DNA from: CAYSIX01 sp964431205
Lineage (GTDB): Bacteria; Planctomycetota; Phycisphaerae; Phycisphaerales; Phycisphaeraceae
DNA: 7,042 nt
NCBI GenBank assembly: GCA_964431205.1
Contig: CAYSIX010000213.1
Coordinates: forward strand, 1-7,042
Direction of reading: 5' to 3'
The notes beneath the pieces are model-generated. The model had not been told where the DNA came from, searched no databases, and saw nothing but the letters and a program-made list of their open reading frames with translations. This document shows positions 6,438 through 7,042 of the stretch, piece by piece (within the stretch, counting starts at the first letter, position 1; each line of letters opens with the position of its first letter). The position numbers and the translations under genes were made by a program.

Positions 6438-6653
6438 ATGACGATCACACGACTTCGCCGCTTGGCCGACCCCGCCGCGTTCATGCCGTTTACGCTGCAC
6501 CTGGCCGATGGCCGAACACTCGCCGTGAAACATCCCGAGATGATCATGTTCTATGAGAATGAACAGACCTGCGCCGTGTTTCGATCGGATGAGACGGTTC
6601 ATGTGCTGGACCCGCGACTCGTCATCGACGCCGAGGTTGGCCTACGCGAATGA
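6438..6653 (+). CDS. Small uncharacterised protein B, paralogue of A
   Basis: A 71-aa protein beginning 20 nt after its paralogue and ending 30 nt before korB; AGG at 6428-6430 lies 7 nt before the ATG. It shares with protein A, at identical positions, F15, P17-F18, L20, L22, D24-G25-R26, V30, E34 and I36, while the C-terminal halves have largely diverged. Here the motif is followed by HPEMIMFYEN and a strand-like tail ending in VIDAEVGLRE. It has one cysteine and no signal or membrane segment. The GC content is low for this window: I count 29 of 60 bases in 6541-6600 and 36 of 60 in 6481-6540, against 40 of 60 in korA 5881-5940. Its place inside the kor operon implies co-transcription with korA and korB. 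A part in enzyme assembly or control cannot be read from the sequence, and simple hitchhiking is as likely. Confidence 0.8.
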   Translation: MTITRLRRLADPAAFMPFTLHLADGRTLAVKHPEMIMFYENEQTCAVFRSDETVHVLDPRLVIDAEVGLRE

Positions 6654-6683
6654 CTACTTGACTTGAAAAGAAAGAGTGACGAG

Positions 6684-7042
6684 ATGTCCGCATTGCCTGT
6701 ACTGACCGCCAAGGACTTCGCTTCCGACCAGGACGTGCGCTGGTGCCCCGGCTGCGGGGACTACGCGATCCTGAACCAGACGAAGAAGGTGCTCGCCAAG
6801 ATCGGCGCGGTCAAGCACAACACCGTCTTCGTCGCCGGCATCGGCTGTTCCAGCCGGTTCCCTTACTACATGGACACCTATGGGTTCCACACGATCCACG
6901 GCCGGGCGCCCGCCGTCGCGACGGGCATCAAGCTCGCCAATCCCGAGCTCGACGTCTGGCTGGTCACCGGTGACGGCGACGGGCTGTCCATCGGCGGCAA
7001 CCACCTGATGCACGTCCTCCGCCGCAACGTCAACGTCAAGAT
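6684..7042 (+). CDS. korB: 2-oxoacid:ferredoxin oxidoreductase beta (KorB), partial
   Basis: Catalytic beta subunit that binds thiamine diphosphate and a [4Fe-4S] cluster and pairs with KorA. 119 codons are visible before the right edge. The N-terminus has the family signature RWCPGCGDYAIL with Cys21 and Cys24, then GIGCSSRFPYYM with Cys55; these are cluster-ligand positions in two-subunit KorB. IHGRAPAVATG (71-81) and TGDGDGLSIGGNHL (95-108) form the diphosphate and magnesium site. The fourth cluster cysteine would lie beyond the window. The ATG at 6684 gives the usual short lead-in (LTAKDF-SDQ) seen in relatives; the ribosome binding site is poor, with only purine-rich GAAAAGAAAGAG upstream. 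The preceding small gene ends 30 nt before it. Assignment is secure; 2-oxoglutarate as substrate rests on family resemblance. Confidence 0.95.
   Translation, partial: MSALPVLTAKDFASDQDVRWCPGCGDYAILNQTKKVLAKIGAVKHNTVFVAGIGCSSRFPYYMDTYGFHTIHGRAPAVATGIKLANPELDVWLVTGDGDGLSIGGNHLMHVLRRNVNVK

Overview
The window is GC-rich (about two thirds GC where I counted it), closely packed chromosomal sequence carrying mostly housekeeping genes. Three things together suggest a bacterium of the Planctomycetota or a nearby lineage: the GC content, a two-subunit KorAB-type 2-oxoacid:ferredoxin oxidoreductase, and small proteins with a conserved F-x-PF-x-L-x-L-x-DGR core. The taxonomic placement is inference; there is no rRNA or other decisive marker.

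Layout. Positions 1-1372 (minus) hold the first 457 codons of ribosomal protein S1, running off the left edge. Behind it on the same strand is a complete alkyladenine DNA glycosylase (1522-2145). Diverging from the glycosylase is a plus-strand pair: the fluoride channel CrcB/FluC (2382-2768) and, 15 nt downstream, a DUF190 PII-like protein (2784-3125). Converging on that pair is a minus-strand gene for a coiled-coil lipoprotein resembling DUF2959 (3215-3856). A 317-nt divergent intergenic region then leads into the kor operon on the plus strand: korA (4174-6156, fused gamma-alpha subunit), two small uncharacterised proteins (6196-6417 and 6438-6653), and korB (from 6684, running off the right edge).

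How the genes relate. KorA and KorB form the enzyme that interconverts 2-oxoglutarate and succinyl-CoA with ferredoxin. A well-formed sigma70-type promoter (TTGGCA, 17 nt, TATGAT) lies just upstream of korA. CrcB exports fluoride, and DUF190 is a recurrent neighbour of crcB of unknown function. The other genes look like independent units.

The most unusual point is the pair of small genes between korA and korB. The two proteins are divergent paralogues that align without gaps over their first 36 residues, and their DNA is visibly lower in GC than korA. I see no mobile element, CRISPR array, tRNA or rRNA, and no multi-gene novel system. The very long antisense open frames opposite rpsA and korA are coding-bias shadows.
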